Shown here: positions 1 to 7,561 of the stretch, piece after piece
Layout of the letters: each line of letters begins with the position of its first letter
How positions within the stretch are numbered: position 1 is the first letter of the stretch
DNA from: Pseudomonas parafulva NBRC 16636 = DSM 17004
GTDB lineage: Bacteria > Pseudomonadota > Gammaproteobacteria > Pseudomonadales > Pseudomonadaceae
Reading direction: 5' to 3'
NCBI RefSeq assembly: GCF_000730645.1
Contig: NZ_BBIU01000015.1
Span: 1-36,075, forward strand
DNA: 36,075 nt
Notes under the pieces: generated by a model
Database searches by the model: none
Seen by the model: only the letters and a program-made list of their open reading frames with translations
What the model was told of the DNA's origin: nothing
Made by a program: the position numbers and the translations under genes

Positions 1-17
1 GTAGCCTTGTGTTGATC

Positions 18-48
18 CTGTGGGAGCGGGTTCACCCGCGAAGAGGCC
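18..48 (+). repeat. REP element (P. putida type)
   Basis: The unit has the GGGAGCGGGTT core with an imperfect palindrome (GCGGGTT/ACCCGC) and a GAAGAGGCC tail. The same unit recurs near 4.2, 15.8, 20.3, 28.5, 28.6 and 35.4 kb. It lies just upstream of the first gene, probably in an intergenic gap that continues left of the window. Confidence 0.85.
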
Positions 49-73
49 AACGCGGTTCACCTTTGGAGTCACC

Positions 74-880
74 ATGCAACGCAACGTCATCCTGGTCCTG
101 CTCGACGGCCTGAACTTCCAGGTCGCCCGCCATGCCATGGGGCACCTGCACGCCTACGTCGAGGCCGACCGTGCGGCGCTCTATCGGGTGGAGTGCGAGC
201 TGCCGTCGCTGTCCCGGCCGCTGTACGAGTGCATCCTTACCGGGGTGCCCCCCATCGACAGTGGCATCGTGCACAACAACGTCAACCGGCTGTCCAACCA
301 GCGCAGCGTGTTCCACTACGCCCGCGAAGCCAACCTGGGCACCGCGGCTGCGGCCTATCACTGGATGAGCGAGCTGTACAACCGCTCACCTTTCGACCCC
401 CAACGCGACCGCCATACCCACGCACCCAAGCTGCCGATCCAGCATGGCCTGTTCTACTGGGACGACCGCTACCCCGATTCGCACCTGCTGGCCGACGGTG
501 AATACCTGCGCCGCCGCCACGCCCCCAATTTTCTGCTGGTACACCCGATGAGCATCGACGATATCGGCCACCATCACGGCCTGGACAGCAGCCAGTACCG
601 TAACGCAGCCCGCAGCGTCGACATTCTGCTGGCTGACTACCTGCCTGGCTGGCTCGAAGAGGGTTACCAAGTGCTGGTTACCGCCGACCATGGCATGAAC
701 AACGACCGCTCGCACAATGGGCTGCTGACCGAAGAGCGCGAGGTCCCGCTGTTCGTGTTCGGCGACGCCTTCAGCCTTGACCCGGCAGCCAAACCGCTGC
801 AGACCGAACTGTGCGGGACCATCTGCGAGCTGCTTGGCGCCGCTCACGACAAACCTGTGTGCCGGGAGCTGCTCAAGTGA
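74..880 (+). CDS. Alkaline-phosphatase-superfamily hydrolase (nucleotide pyrophosphatase/phosphodiesterase-like)
   Basis: A 268-residue protein with the metal-site layout of the alkaline phosphatase superfamily: D11 in the first strand (LVLLDGLN), a Ser nucleophile candidate in PSLSRP (S45/S47), D162/D163 and H166 in IDDIGHHHG, D205-H206 in TADHGM, and H214. The family hydrolyses phosphate mono- or diesters or phosphonoacetate with two metal ions. No signal peptide is seen, so it should act in the cytoplasm. The ATG at 74 follows a GGAG at 65-68; an upstream in-frame start at 20 would run through the REP unit and is rejected. Its stop overlaps the next start by 4 nt, so it belongs to the ABC import operon and probably processes the imported compound. 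It is much shorter than phosphonoacetate hydrolase. The substrate cannot be read from the sequence. Confidence 0.8.
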   Translation: MQRNVILVLLDGLNFQVARHAMGHLHAYVEADRAALYRVECELPSLSRPLYECILTGVPPIDSGIVHNNVNRLSNQRSVFHYAREANLGTAAAAYHWMSELYNRSPFDPQRDRHTHAPKLPIQHGLFYWDDRYPDSHLLADGEYLRRRHAPNFLLVHPMSIDDIGHHHGLDSSQYRNAARSVDILLADYLPGWLEEGYQVLVTADHGMNNDRSHNGLLTEEREVPLFVFGDAFSLDPAAKPLQTELCGTICELLGAAHDKPVCRELLK

Positions 881-1716
881 ACAATGGCACCCGTAGTCGC
901 TACCTCGCCCTGCTCTGCCTGCTGCCCTTCGCCATTGTCTTCGTTATTTTCCAGATTGCCCCGCTGGCCTGGGTGGCGATCGGCAGCCTGCAGTCGGATG
1001 CAGGCTGGGGCCTGGACAACTTCAGCAAGGTGTTTGCCTCCAAGTTCTACTTGCAGGCCCTGCAACGCAGCCTGGAAATCAGCTTCTGGTCGAGCCTGTT
1101 CGGCATTGTCATCGCCACCTTGGGCGCTTATTCACTGCGCCAGGTGGACTCAAGGCTGCGAGATTTCGTCAGCGCCTTCGCCAACATGACCAGCAACTTC
1201 TCCGGTGTGCCGCTGGCGTTCGCCTTCATCATCCTGCTGGGCTTCAATGGTGCGCTCACCTTGCTGCTGAAACAGGCCGGGCTGCTGGAGGACTTCAGCA
1301 TCTATTCCAAGGGCGGATTGATTCTGGTGTACACCTACTTCCAGATCCCCCTCGGTGTACTGCTGCTGTACCCCGCCTTCGACGCACTTCGTGAAGACTG
1401 GCGCGAGTCGGCGGCGCTGCTGGGTGCCAGCCACTGGCAGTACTGGCGGCATATCGGCCTGCCGGTGCTTACCCCGGCACTGCTGGGCACCTTCGTGATC
1501 CTACTGGCCAATGCCCTGGGCGCCTACGCTACCGTCTACGCCCTGACCACCGGCAACTTCAACGTACTGCCCATCCGCATTGCCGGTTTGGTGGCCGGTG
1601 ACATCAGCCTGGACCCCAACCTGGCCAGCGCCCTGGCGATGGTGCTGGTGGGGCTGATGACGGTGGTCACGGTGGTGCATCAATGGCTGTTGAAACGGAG
1701 CTACCATGCGCGCTGA
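877..1716 (+). CDS. ABC transporter permease 1
   Basis: A 279-residue inner-membrane permease of the PotB/FbpB type (importer for polyamines, iron or phosphonates). Several hydrophobic helices are visible, starting with LALLCLLPFAIVFVIF. The cytoplasmic EAA loop, which docks on the ATPase, is seen as REDWRESAALLGASHW...GLPVLTPAL. The start is taken as GTG 877, which overlaps the TGA of the preceding gene by 4 nt, the usual coupled arrangement; a longer in-frame start at 811 would overlap by 70 nt. It overlaps the second permease by 11 nt. No binding protein is present in the window; it probably lies upstream. Confidence 0.85.
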   Translation: MNNGTRSRYLALLCLLPFAIVFVIFQIAPLAWVAIGSLQSDAGWGLDNFSKVFASKFYLQALQRSLEISFWSSLFGIVIATLGAYSLRQVDSRLRDFVSAFANMTSNFSGVPLAFAFIILLGFNGALTLLLKQAGLLEDFSIYSKGGLILVYTYFQIPLGVLLLYPAFDALREDWRESAALLGASHWQYWRHIGLPVLTPALLGTFVILLANALGAYATVYALTTGNFNVLPIRIAGLVAGDISLDPNLASALAMVLVGLMTVVTVVHQWLLKRSYHAR

Positions 1717-2500
1717 AGCCAACAACGCCGGGTGGTACCACCGTGCGGTGGTCTACCTGCTGTTCCTCATCCTGCTGCTGCCCCTGGCCGGCACCCTGCT
1801 CTACTCGCTGGCCACCAGTTGGTCAGCCACGTTGCTGCCCAGCGGCCTCACCTTCAAATGGTACGTGGCGTTGTGGAGCGAACCGCGTTTCCTGGCAGCA
1901 TTCGGCCAGTCGCTGCTGGTGTGCGTGGGCGCGCTGGTGCTCTCGGTGGTGGTCATCCTGCCGCTGCTGTTCGTGGTGCACTACCACTTCCCCCGGCTTG
2001 ATGCGCTGATGAACATTCTTATCCTGCTGCCCTTCGCGGTACCGCCCGTGGTGTCATCCGTGGGGCTGCTGAACCTGTACGGCAGCGGGCCGATGGCCAT
2101 GGTGGGCACGCCGTGGATCCTGATCGGCTGCTACTTCACCATCGCCCTGCCCTTCATGTACCGCGCCATCACCAACAACCTGCAGGCCATCAACCTGCGC
2201 GACCTGATGGACGCCGCCCAGTTGCTGGGGGCCAGTACCTGGCAGGCAGCCTTGCTGGTGGTGCTGCCCAACTTGCGCAAGGGCCTGATGGTGGCGCTGC
2301 TGCTGTCGTTCTCGTTCCTGTTTGGCGAGTTCGTGTTTGCCAACCTGCTGGTGGGCACCCGCTACGAAACCTTGCAGGTGTACCTGAACAACATGCGCAA
2401 CAGCAGTGGCCATTTCAACAGCGCACTGGTGATCTCGTACTTCGCCTTCGTACTGGTACTCACCTGGGTCGCCAACCGCCTGAACAAGGACAAGACCTGA
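1706..2500 (+). CDS. ABC transporter permease 2
   Basis: A 264-residue second permease (PotC/FbpB C-half type) that would pair with the upstream permease to form the membrane channel. Its first helix is VVYLLFLILLLPLAGTLLYSL. The EAA loop is seen as LRDLMDAAQLLGASTWQAALLVVLPNL. The ATG at 1706 lies inside the 3' end of the preceding permease gene (11-nt overlap), consistent with translational coupling. It ends one base before the ATPase ATG. As for the whole operon, the substrate is inferred only from the flanking phosphohydrolases. Confidence 0.85.
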   Translation: MRAEANNAGWYHRAVVYLLFLILLLPLAGTLLYSLATSWSATLLPSGLTFKWYVALWSEPRFLAAFGQSLLVCVGALVLSVVVILPLLFVVHYHFPRLDALMNILILLPFAVPPVVSSVGLLNLYGSGPMAMVGTPWILIGCYFTIALPFMYRAITNNLQAINLRDLMDAAQLLGASTWQAALLVVLPNLRKGLMVALLLSFSFLFGEFVFANLLVGTRYETLQVYLNNMRNSSGHFNSALVISYFAFVLVLTWVANRLNKDKT

Positions 2501-2501
2501 C

Positions 2502-3491
2502 ATGAGCTTCGTCAGCGTACAGAACCTGCAAAAAAGCTATGCCGGCAACCCGGTATTCAGCAACATCGACTGCCACATCGAGCGGGGTGAGTTCGTCACC
2601 CTGCTGGGCCCCTCCGGGTGCGGCAAGTCGACCCTGCTGCGCTGCATCGCCGGCCTGACGCCGGTGGACAGCGGGCAGATCCTGCTCGATGGCACCGATA
2701 TCGTGCCGTTGAGCCCGCAAAAACGTGGCATCGGCATGGTGTTCCAGAGCTACGCGCTGTTCCCCAACATGACCGTGGAGCAGAACGTGGCATTTGGCCT
2801 GCGCATGCAGAAGGTCAAGCCCGATGAGCGCCTGGCGCGTGTGCGAGAGGCGCTGGAGCTGGTAGAGCTGGGCAGTTTTGCCGGGCGCTACCCGCATCAG
2901 CTCTCGGGTGGCCAGTGCCAGCGTGTGGCCCTGGCCCGCTCGCTGGTCACCCGCCCGCGGCTGTTGCTGCTGGATGAACCGCTTTCGGCCCTGGATGCGC
3001 GCATCCGCAAGCACCTGCGCGAACAGATTCGCGCCATCCAGCGCGAGCTTGGCCTGACCACCATCTTCGTCACCCACGACCAGGAAGAGGCGCTGACCAT
3101 GTCCGACCGCATCTTCCTGATGAACCAGGGCCGCATCGTCCAGAGCGGCGATGCAGAAACCCTCTACACCGCGCCGGTCGACCTGTTTGCCGCAGGCTTT
3201 ATCGGCAACTACAACCTGCTTGATGCCGACACTGCCAGCCGCCTGCTGCAGCGCCCGGTCGCCAGCCGTCTGGCGATCCGCCCCGAGTCCATCACGCTGG
3301 GCCTGCAAGGCGAGCTGGATGCCGAAGTGCGCAGCCATAGCCTGCTGGGCAACGTAATCCGCTATCGTGTGCAGGTGCGCGAGGTGGAACTGGTGGTCGA
3401 TGTGCTGAACCGCTCACCGGCCGACCTGCACGCGGACGGCCAACGGGTGAGCGTGTCGATCGACCCGACCGCGCTAAGGGAAGTGGCTTAA
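2502..3491 (+). CDS. ABC transporter ATP-binding protein (PotA/FbpC type)
   Basis: A 329-residue ATPase energising the importer. Motifs in order: Walker A GPSGCGKST (36-44), Q-loop Q82, signature LSGGQCQ (134-140), Walker B LLLLDE (154-159) and H-loop H192 (THDQEEA). The C-terminal third (about 230-329) resembles the TOBE-type regulatory domain of this group. The signature carries Cys at the second-to-last position instead of the usual Q or R (LSGGQQQR), a mild oddity that should not abolish activity. It starts 1 nt after the second permease and is followed 12 nt later by the HAD phosphatase gene. The substrate is unassigned; polyamine, iron and 2-aminoethylphosphonate importers all share this ATPase form. 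Confidence 0.88.
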   Translation: MSFVSVQNLQKSYAGNPVFSNIDCHIERGEFVTLLGPSGCGKSTLLRCIAGLTPVDSGQILLDGTDIVPLSPQKRGIGMVFQSYALFPNMTVEQNVAFGLRMQKVKPDERLARVREALELVELGSFAGRYPHQLSGGQCQRVALARSLVTRPRLLLLDEPLSALDARIRKHLREQIRAIQRELGLTTIFVTHDQEEALTMSDRIFLMNQGRIVQSGDAETLYTAPVDLFAAGFIGNYNLLDADTASRLLQRPVASRLAIRPESITLGLQGELDAEVRSHSLLGNVIRYRVQVREVELVVDVLNRSPADLHADGQRVSVSIDPTALREVA

Positions 3492-3503
3492 GGAGATTCA
3501 TAC

Positions 3504-4157
3504 ATGGCATTGGCCATTTTCGATCTGGACGAAACCCTCATCCATGGCGACTGCGCGTCGCTGTGGAGCGAGCAGATGGCCCGCCTGGGCTGGGTGGATG
3601 GCGAGGCGTTTCTGCGCCGCGACCAGCAACTGATGGAGGCCTACGGCAAGGGCCACCTGCGGATGGAGGAGTACATGGCATTCAGCCTGGAGCCCATCGC
3701 CGGGCGCACCCTGGAAGAAGTCGCGCACCTGGTGGAGCCGTGGGTCGAGGACGTGATAGAACCGATCATCTTCGGTGATGCCTGCCGCTGTATTGCCGAG
3801 CACCGCCAGCGCGGTGACCGCATATTGATCATTTCGGCCAGCGGCAACCACCTGGTGGGGCCGATTGCGGCGCGCCTGGGGGTGGACGAGTTCCTGGCGA
3901 TCGAACTGGAGGCGCACAACGGGGTGTACACCGGCAGCACCCACGGTGTGCTGACCTACCGCGAAGGCAAGATCACCCGCCTGATGGCGTGGCTGGACCA
4001 GGAGCAGGAAAACCTGGAAGGGGCGAGTTTCTATTCCGATTCGCGCAATGACCTGCCCTTGCTGATGAAGGTGGACCACCCTTATGCCGTAAACCCGGAC
4101 CCGGCGCTGCGCGAGCATGCCCAGGCCAACGGCTGGCCGGTCCTGGCCTGGAGCTGA
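3504..4157 (+). CDS. HAD-superfamily IB phosphatase (SerB/PSP-like)
   Basis: A 217-residue cytoplasmic phosphohydrolase. The four HAD motifs are visible: DLDET with nucleophile D7 and general acid D9; S111 in IISASG; K156; and D179/D183 in YSDSRNDLP. The helical cap of subclass IB falls between motifs I and II. A strong ribosome site (AAGGAGA, 3490-3496) precedes the ATG. It is the last gene of the ABC operon and is followed by a strong hairpin. With the alkaline-phosphatase-type enzyme at the other end of the operon, it suggests stepwise dephosphorylation of an imported phosphodiester or phosphomonoester; that is inference. Phosphoserine phosphatase activity itself is possible but not shown. 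Confidence 0.85.
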   Translation: MALAIFDLDETLIHGDCASLWSEQMARLGWVDGEAFLRRDQQLMEAYGKGHLRMEEYMAFSLEPIAGRTLEEVAHLVEPWVEDVIEPIIFGDACRCIAEHRQRGDRILIISASGNHLVGPIAARLGVDEFLAIELEAHNGVYTGSTHGVLTYREGKITRLMAWLDQEQENLEGASFYSDSRNDLPLLMKVDHPYAVNPDPALREHAQANGWPVLAWS

Positions 4158-4180
4158 CCGGCCTCATCGCGAGCAGCCCC

Positions 4181-4208
4181 GCCCCCAAATGACCGCTCAT
4201 TTGGGGGC
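4181..4208 (+). terminator. Intrinsic-terminator-like hairpin after the ABC/HAD operon
   Basis: A perfect 12-bp stem (GCCCCCAAATGA against TCATTTGGGGGC) with the 4-nt loop CCGC begins 24 nt after the HAD gene stop. No clear T-run follows, but the stem is very stable. It could also serve the converging quinone oxidoreductase gene. Confidence 0.65.
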
Positions 4209-4219
4209 AGCCCTAATCA

Positions 4220-4250
4220 CTGTGGGAGCGGGTTTACCCGAGAAGGGCCT
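4220..4250 (+). repeat. REP element
   Basis: A GTGGGAGCGGGTTTACCCG core with a slightly degenerate tail (AGAAGGGCC rather than CGAAGAGGCC). It lies between converging genes, the usual location for these units. Confidence 0.8.
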
Positions 4251-4257
4251 GGCCTGC

Positions 4258-5220
4258 TTAAACCAGGCTTGGGTCTATCACAATCACCAGCTTACCCGAC
4301 ACCTGGTTGCCTTCCAGCTCGGCATACGCCGACTGGGCGAACTCGACCGCGTAGGTATCCACCAGCAGCGGCGACAAGCGCCTTTCGCTGAACAGCGGCC
4401 ACACTTGCTGTTGCAGGTCGCGCAGCAGCTCGGCCTTGAACCCGTCATCCCGGTTGCGCAGCGTAGACCCGGTAATCTGCGCACGCTTGCCCAGCACCTG
4501 CGCCAGGTCCACCTCGAATTTGCGCCCGCCCATGACGCCGATGATCACCCAGCGCCCATCCCGGGCCAGCAGCTTGAGGTTGAGCTCGCCGTAGCTGGCG
4601 CCCACCGGGTCGAGAATCACGTCGAACGGGCCGAAGCCTTCCAGCTCATCCAGGTTCTGGTTACGCACCACGCCGCCTGCCGCGCCCAGTGCCTGGCAAT
4701 GGTTCAAGCGATCCTGCGAGCCAACGCTGACCCACACCGGGTTGCCGAATGCCTTGCACAGCTGGATGGCCGCCGAGCCCACACCACTGGCACCGGCGTG
4801 CACCAGCACCTTCTCACCGGCCTTCACGGCCCCCAGCTGGAAGATGTTCAACCAGGCGGTGGCATACACCTCCGGCAGCGCCGCCGCCTCGTGCAGGCTC
4901 AGGCCCTCGGGCACCGGCAGCACATGGCGGGCATCCACCACCACCTCTTCAGCCATGGCGCCGCTGGCCAGCAAGGCACACACCCGGTCGCCTACACGCC
5001 AGTCGGCGCCAGCGCCCACTTCGGCGACCACGCCAGCGCACTCCAGGCCCATGTAGGGGCTGGCACCCGGCGGCGGTGGGTACAAACCTTTCATTTGCAG
5101 CAGATCGGCGCGGTTCAAGCCTGCCGCAGCCACCCGAATGCGTACCTGCCCCGCGTCACAAGCCGGGCGTTCGGCTTCGACCCAGGCCACATGTCCGTCA
5201 ACGCCTTGCAATGCCTTCAC
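4258..5220 (-). CDS. Zinc-free quinone oxidoreductase, PIG3/QOR family (MDR superfamily)
   Basis: A 320-residue NAD(P)H-dependent oxidoreductase of the medium-chain dehydrogenase superfamily. The N-terminal catalytic fold contains AAAGLNRADLLQMKGLYPPPPG, typical of the PIG3 branch. The Rossmann nucleotide site is HAGASGVGSAAIQL (about 141-154), and DVILDPVGA follows. The catalytic-zinc ligands of alcohol dehydrogenases are absent, so quinones or enals are the likely substrates. The start codon is GTG, 4 nt after a GGAGG ribosome site. It is divergent from prc and monocistronic by layout. The physiological substrate is unknown; a detoxification role is the usual inference. Confidence 0.85.
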   Translation of the reverse strand: MKALQGVDGHVAWVEAERPACDAGQVRIRVAAAGLNRADLLQMKGLYPPPPGASPYMGLECAGVVAEVGAGADWRVGDRVCALLASGAMAEEVVVDARHVLPVPEGLSLHEAAALPEVYATAWLNIFQLGAVKAGEKVLVHAGASGVGSAAIQLCKAFGNPVWVSVGSQDRLNHCQALGAAGGVVRNQNLDELEGFGPFDVILDPVGASYGELNLKLLARDGRWVIIGVMGGRKFEVDLAQVLGKRAQITGSTLRNRDDGFKAELLRDLQQQVWPLFSERRLSPLLVDTYAVEFAQSAYAELEGNQVSGKLVIVIDPSLV

Positions 5221-5249
5221 AGTGCCTCCATAGTTGAATCATATGACCG

Positions 5250-5279
5250 AGCCTGGGCCACCCCGTGCCCAGGCTTTTT
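5250..5279 (+). terminator. Orphan intrinsic terminator between divergent genes
   Basis: A perfect 9-bp stem (AGCCTGGGC against GCCCAGGCT, loop 5259-5266) is followed by TTTTT on the + strand only. No + strand gene ends here; it sits between the divergent qor-like and prc genes. It would stop + strand read-through running antisense to the qor-like gene, insulating prc. Confidence 0.65.
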
Positions 5280-5364
5280 GCAGTATGCGCCCGGTTTTTA
5301 TTGAACCGGCGAACGGAAAAGACGGCCTACTATGCGTGATCAATTGCCCCCACGTCGAATCAGC

Positions 5365-7446
5365 ATGAAGCATTACCTACCTAGCACCGCCCTGGCATTC
5401 ATGATTGGCCTTGGCAGCCTCGCGCTCGGCGGCAATGCGGCGGCCGCCAACAAATGGGACAGCCTGCAGCCCGACCGCGACGAAATCGTCGCCAGCCTCA
5501 ACGTGGTCGAGCTGCTCAAACGCCACCACTACAGCAAGCCGCCGCTGGATGACGCCCGTTCGGTCATCATCTATGACAGTTACATCAAGCTGCTGGACCC
5601 GGCACGCAGTTACTTCACGGCCGCAGACATTGCCGAGTTCGACAAGTGGAAGACCCAGTTCGACGACTTCCTGAAAAGCGGCAACCTGGAACCGGGCTTC
5701 ACCATCTACAAACGTTACCTGGACCGCGTGAAGCAGCGCCTGGACTTCGCCCTGGCCGAGCTGAACAAGGGCGTGGACAAGATCGACTTCACCACCCACG
5801 AAACCTTGCTGATCGACCGCAAGGATGCCCCGTGGCTGAAAGACCAGGCCGCGCTCGACGACCTGTGGCGCAAGCGCGTCAAGGACGAAGTGCTGCGCCA
5901 GAAGATCGCCGGCAAGGACCCCAAGCAGATCCAGGAAACCCTGATCAAGCGCTACAAGAACCAGCTGGCGCGCCTGGACCAGACCCGTGCCGAGGATATC
6001 TTCCAGGCATACATCAACACCTTCGCCCAGTCCTACGACCCGCACACCAATTACCTGTCGCCGGATAACGCCGAAAACTTCGACATCAACATGAGCCTGT
6101 CGCTCGAAGGCATCGGTGCGGTGCTGCAAAGTGACAACGACCAGGTGAAGATCGTGCGCCTGGTGCCCGCAGGCCCCGCCGCCAAGACCAAGCAGGTTGC
6201 GCCGGCAGACAAGATCATCGGCGTGGCCCAGGGCAACAAGGAAATGGTCGACGTGGTCGGCTGGCGCCTGGACGAAGTGGTCAAGCTGATCCGTGGCCCC
6301 AAAGGTTCGGTGGTGCGGCTGGAAATCATCCCGGCCAGCAACGCGCCCAGCGACCAGACCAGCAAGATCGTGTCGATCACCCGTGAAGCCGTGAAGCTCG
6401 AAGAGCAGGCCGCGAAAAAATCGGTGCTCAAGCTGAAGCAGGACGGGCGCGACTACAAGCTGGGCATCATCGAGATCCCGGCGTTCTACCTGGACTTCAA
6501 GGCCTACCGTGCAGGGGACCCGGAGTACAAGAGCACCACCCGCGACGTGAAAAAGCTGCTGACCGAACTGCAGAAGGAAAAGGTCGACGGCGTGGTGATC
6601 GATTTGCGCAACAACGGTGGCGGCTCGCTGCAAGAGGCCACCGAACTGACCAGCCTGTTCATCGAGAAAGGCCCGACCGTGCTGGTACGCAACAGCGACG
6701 GGCGTGTGGATGTGCTTGAAGACGAAAACCCAGGTGCCTTCTACAAAGGCCCGCTGGCGTTGCTGGTCAACCGTTTGTCCGCCTCGGCATCGGAGATTTT
6801 CGCCGGCGCCATGCAGGACTACCACCGCGCCCTGATCATCGGCGGCCAGACCTTCGGCAAAGGCACCGTACAGACCATCCAGCCGCTCAACCATGGCGAG
6901 CTGAAACTGACCCTGGCGAAGTTCTATCGGGTCTCCGGGCAGAGCACCCAGCACCAGGGCGTGCTGCCGGACATCGACTACCCGTCGATCATCGACACCA
7001 AGGAAATCGGCGAAAGTGCACTGCCCGAGGCCATGCCGTGGGACACCATTCGCCCGGTGATCAAGCCAGCCGTCGACCCGTTCAAACCTTACCTGGCCCA
7101 GCTCAAGGCGCAGCATGAGGCGCGCAGCGACAAGGACGCAGAGTTCACCTATATCCGCGACCGCCTGGCTTTGACTCAGCAACTGATGAACGAAAAAACC
7201 GTCAGCCTGAACGAGCAGGAGCGCCGAGCGCGCCACGATGAAGTGGAAGCCAAGCAACTGGCGCTGGAAAACATCCGCCGCAAGGCCAAGGGTGAAGAGC
7301 CGCTGAAGGAGCTGAAAAAGGTGGACGAGGATGCCTTGCCCGCCGAGGACGAAGACACCAAGCCAGAAGATGATGCCTACCTCTCCGAGACCGGTCGTAT
7401 TCTGATCGACTACCTGAGTGCAAGCACCAAGATGGCCAAAAAATAG
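5365..7446 (+). CDS. prc: Tail-specific periplasmic protease Prc (AlgO-like, peptidase S41)
   Basis: A 693-residue protein with an N-terminal signal peptide (MKHYLPSTALAFMIGLGSLALGGNAAAA). A tail-protease N-domain comes first, then a PDZ domain around 230-320 (INMSLSLEGIGAVL...LVPAGPAAK), then the S41 catalytic core. The Ser/Lys dyad is S474 (SASASE) and K499 (FGKGTVQ), the same 25-residue spacing as E. coli Prc, and the C-terminal helical region is acidic. Prc degrades periplasmic and membrane proteins from non-polar C termini; in P. aeruginosa AlgO contributes to MucA turnover and alginate control. The start at 5365 gives a compact signal peptide; an ATG at 5332, 10 nt after GGAAAAG, would add 11 residues and cannot be excluded. 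TACTAT at 5328-5333 may be the -10 box, which favours 5365. A strong terminator follows. Confidence 0.93.
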   Translation: MKHYLPSTALAFMIGLGSLALGGNAAAANKWDSLQPDRDEIVASLNVVELLKRHHYSKPPLDDARSVIIYDSYIKLLDPARSYFTAADIAEFDKWKTQFDDFLKSGNLEPGFTIYKRYLDRVKQRLDFALAELNKGVDKIDFTTHETLLIDRKDAPWLKDQAALDDLWRKRVKDEVLRQKIAGKDPKQIQETLIKRYKNQLARLDQTRAEDIFQAYINTFAQSYDPHTNYLSPDNAENFDINMSLSLEGIGAVLQSDNDQVKIVRLVPAGPAAKTKQVAPADKIIGVAQGNKEMVDVVGWRLDEVVKLIRGPKGSVVRLEIIPASNAPSDQTSKIVSITREAVKLEEQAAKKSVLKLKQDGRDYKLGIIEIPAFYLDFKAYRAGDPEYKSTTRDVKKLLTELQKEKVDGVVIDLRNNGGGSLQEATELTSLFIEKGPTVLVRNSDGRVDVLEDENPGAFYKGPLALLVNRLSASASEIFAGAMQDYHRALIIGGQTFGKGTVQTIQPLNHGELKLTLAKFYRVSGQSTQHQGVLPDIDYPSIIDTKEIGESALPEAMPWDTIRPVIKPAVDPFKPYLAQLKAQHEARSDKDAEFTYIRDRLALTQQLMNEKTVSLNEQERRARHDEVEAKQLALENIRRKAKGEEPLKELKKVDEDALPAEDEDTKPEDDAYLSETGRILIDYLSASTKMAKK

Positions 7447-7478
7447 GGCAAGCCTGAATGATGGCTAAATAAAATCAG

Positions 7479-7507
7479 CTGTCATCAAACAGTCATCGCG
7501 CTGTCGT
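7479..7507 (+). promoter_or_regulatory. Pho box (three PhoB half-sites) before the EAL gene
   Basis: Three 7-bp direct repeats are spaced exactly 4 bp apart (11-bp period): CTGTCAT at 7479-7485, CAGTCAT at 7490-7496 and CTGTCGT at 7501-7507. This matches the PhoB consensus (CTGTCAT, 4 bp, CTGTCAT) with a third, slightly degenerate repeat. An AT-rich hexamer suitable as a -10 (around 7508-7513) follows. The downstream gene starts at 7562, so the EAL protein is probably induced on phosphate starvation. Confidence 0.75.
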
Positions 7508-7514
7508 GAAATAT

Positions 7515-7550
7515 GGGCCGGGCATGTGAATGCCCGGCCCTTTCATTTTC
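7515..7550 (+). terminator. Intrinsic terminator after prc
   Basis: A perfect 10-bp stem (GGGCCGGGCA against TGCCCGGCCC) with a 6-nt loop is followed by a T-rich stretch (TTTCATTTTC). It lies 68 nt after the prc stop. If the Pho-box promoter is active, this hairpin would sit in the 5' leader of the EAL mRNA. Confidence 0.75.
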
Positions 7551-7561
7551 AAGGACACCTC

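Noticed and set aside
5243..5368. A 41-codon + strand frame whose TGA overlaps the prc ATG at 5365 (ATGA)
   Set aside because: It runs through the orphan terminator, has no ribosome site and has no recognisable product; a likely -10 box at 5328-5333 would leave it untranscribed. The overlap is probably chance.
5377..7257. A 626-codon open frame on the minus strand opposite prc
   Set aside because: It is the complement of a verified protease gene; the translation is Val/Leu/Gln-rich shadow sequence with no domain, typical of GC-rich DNA.
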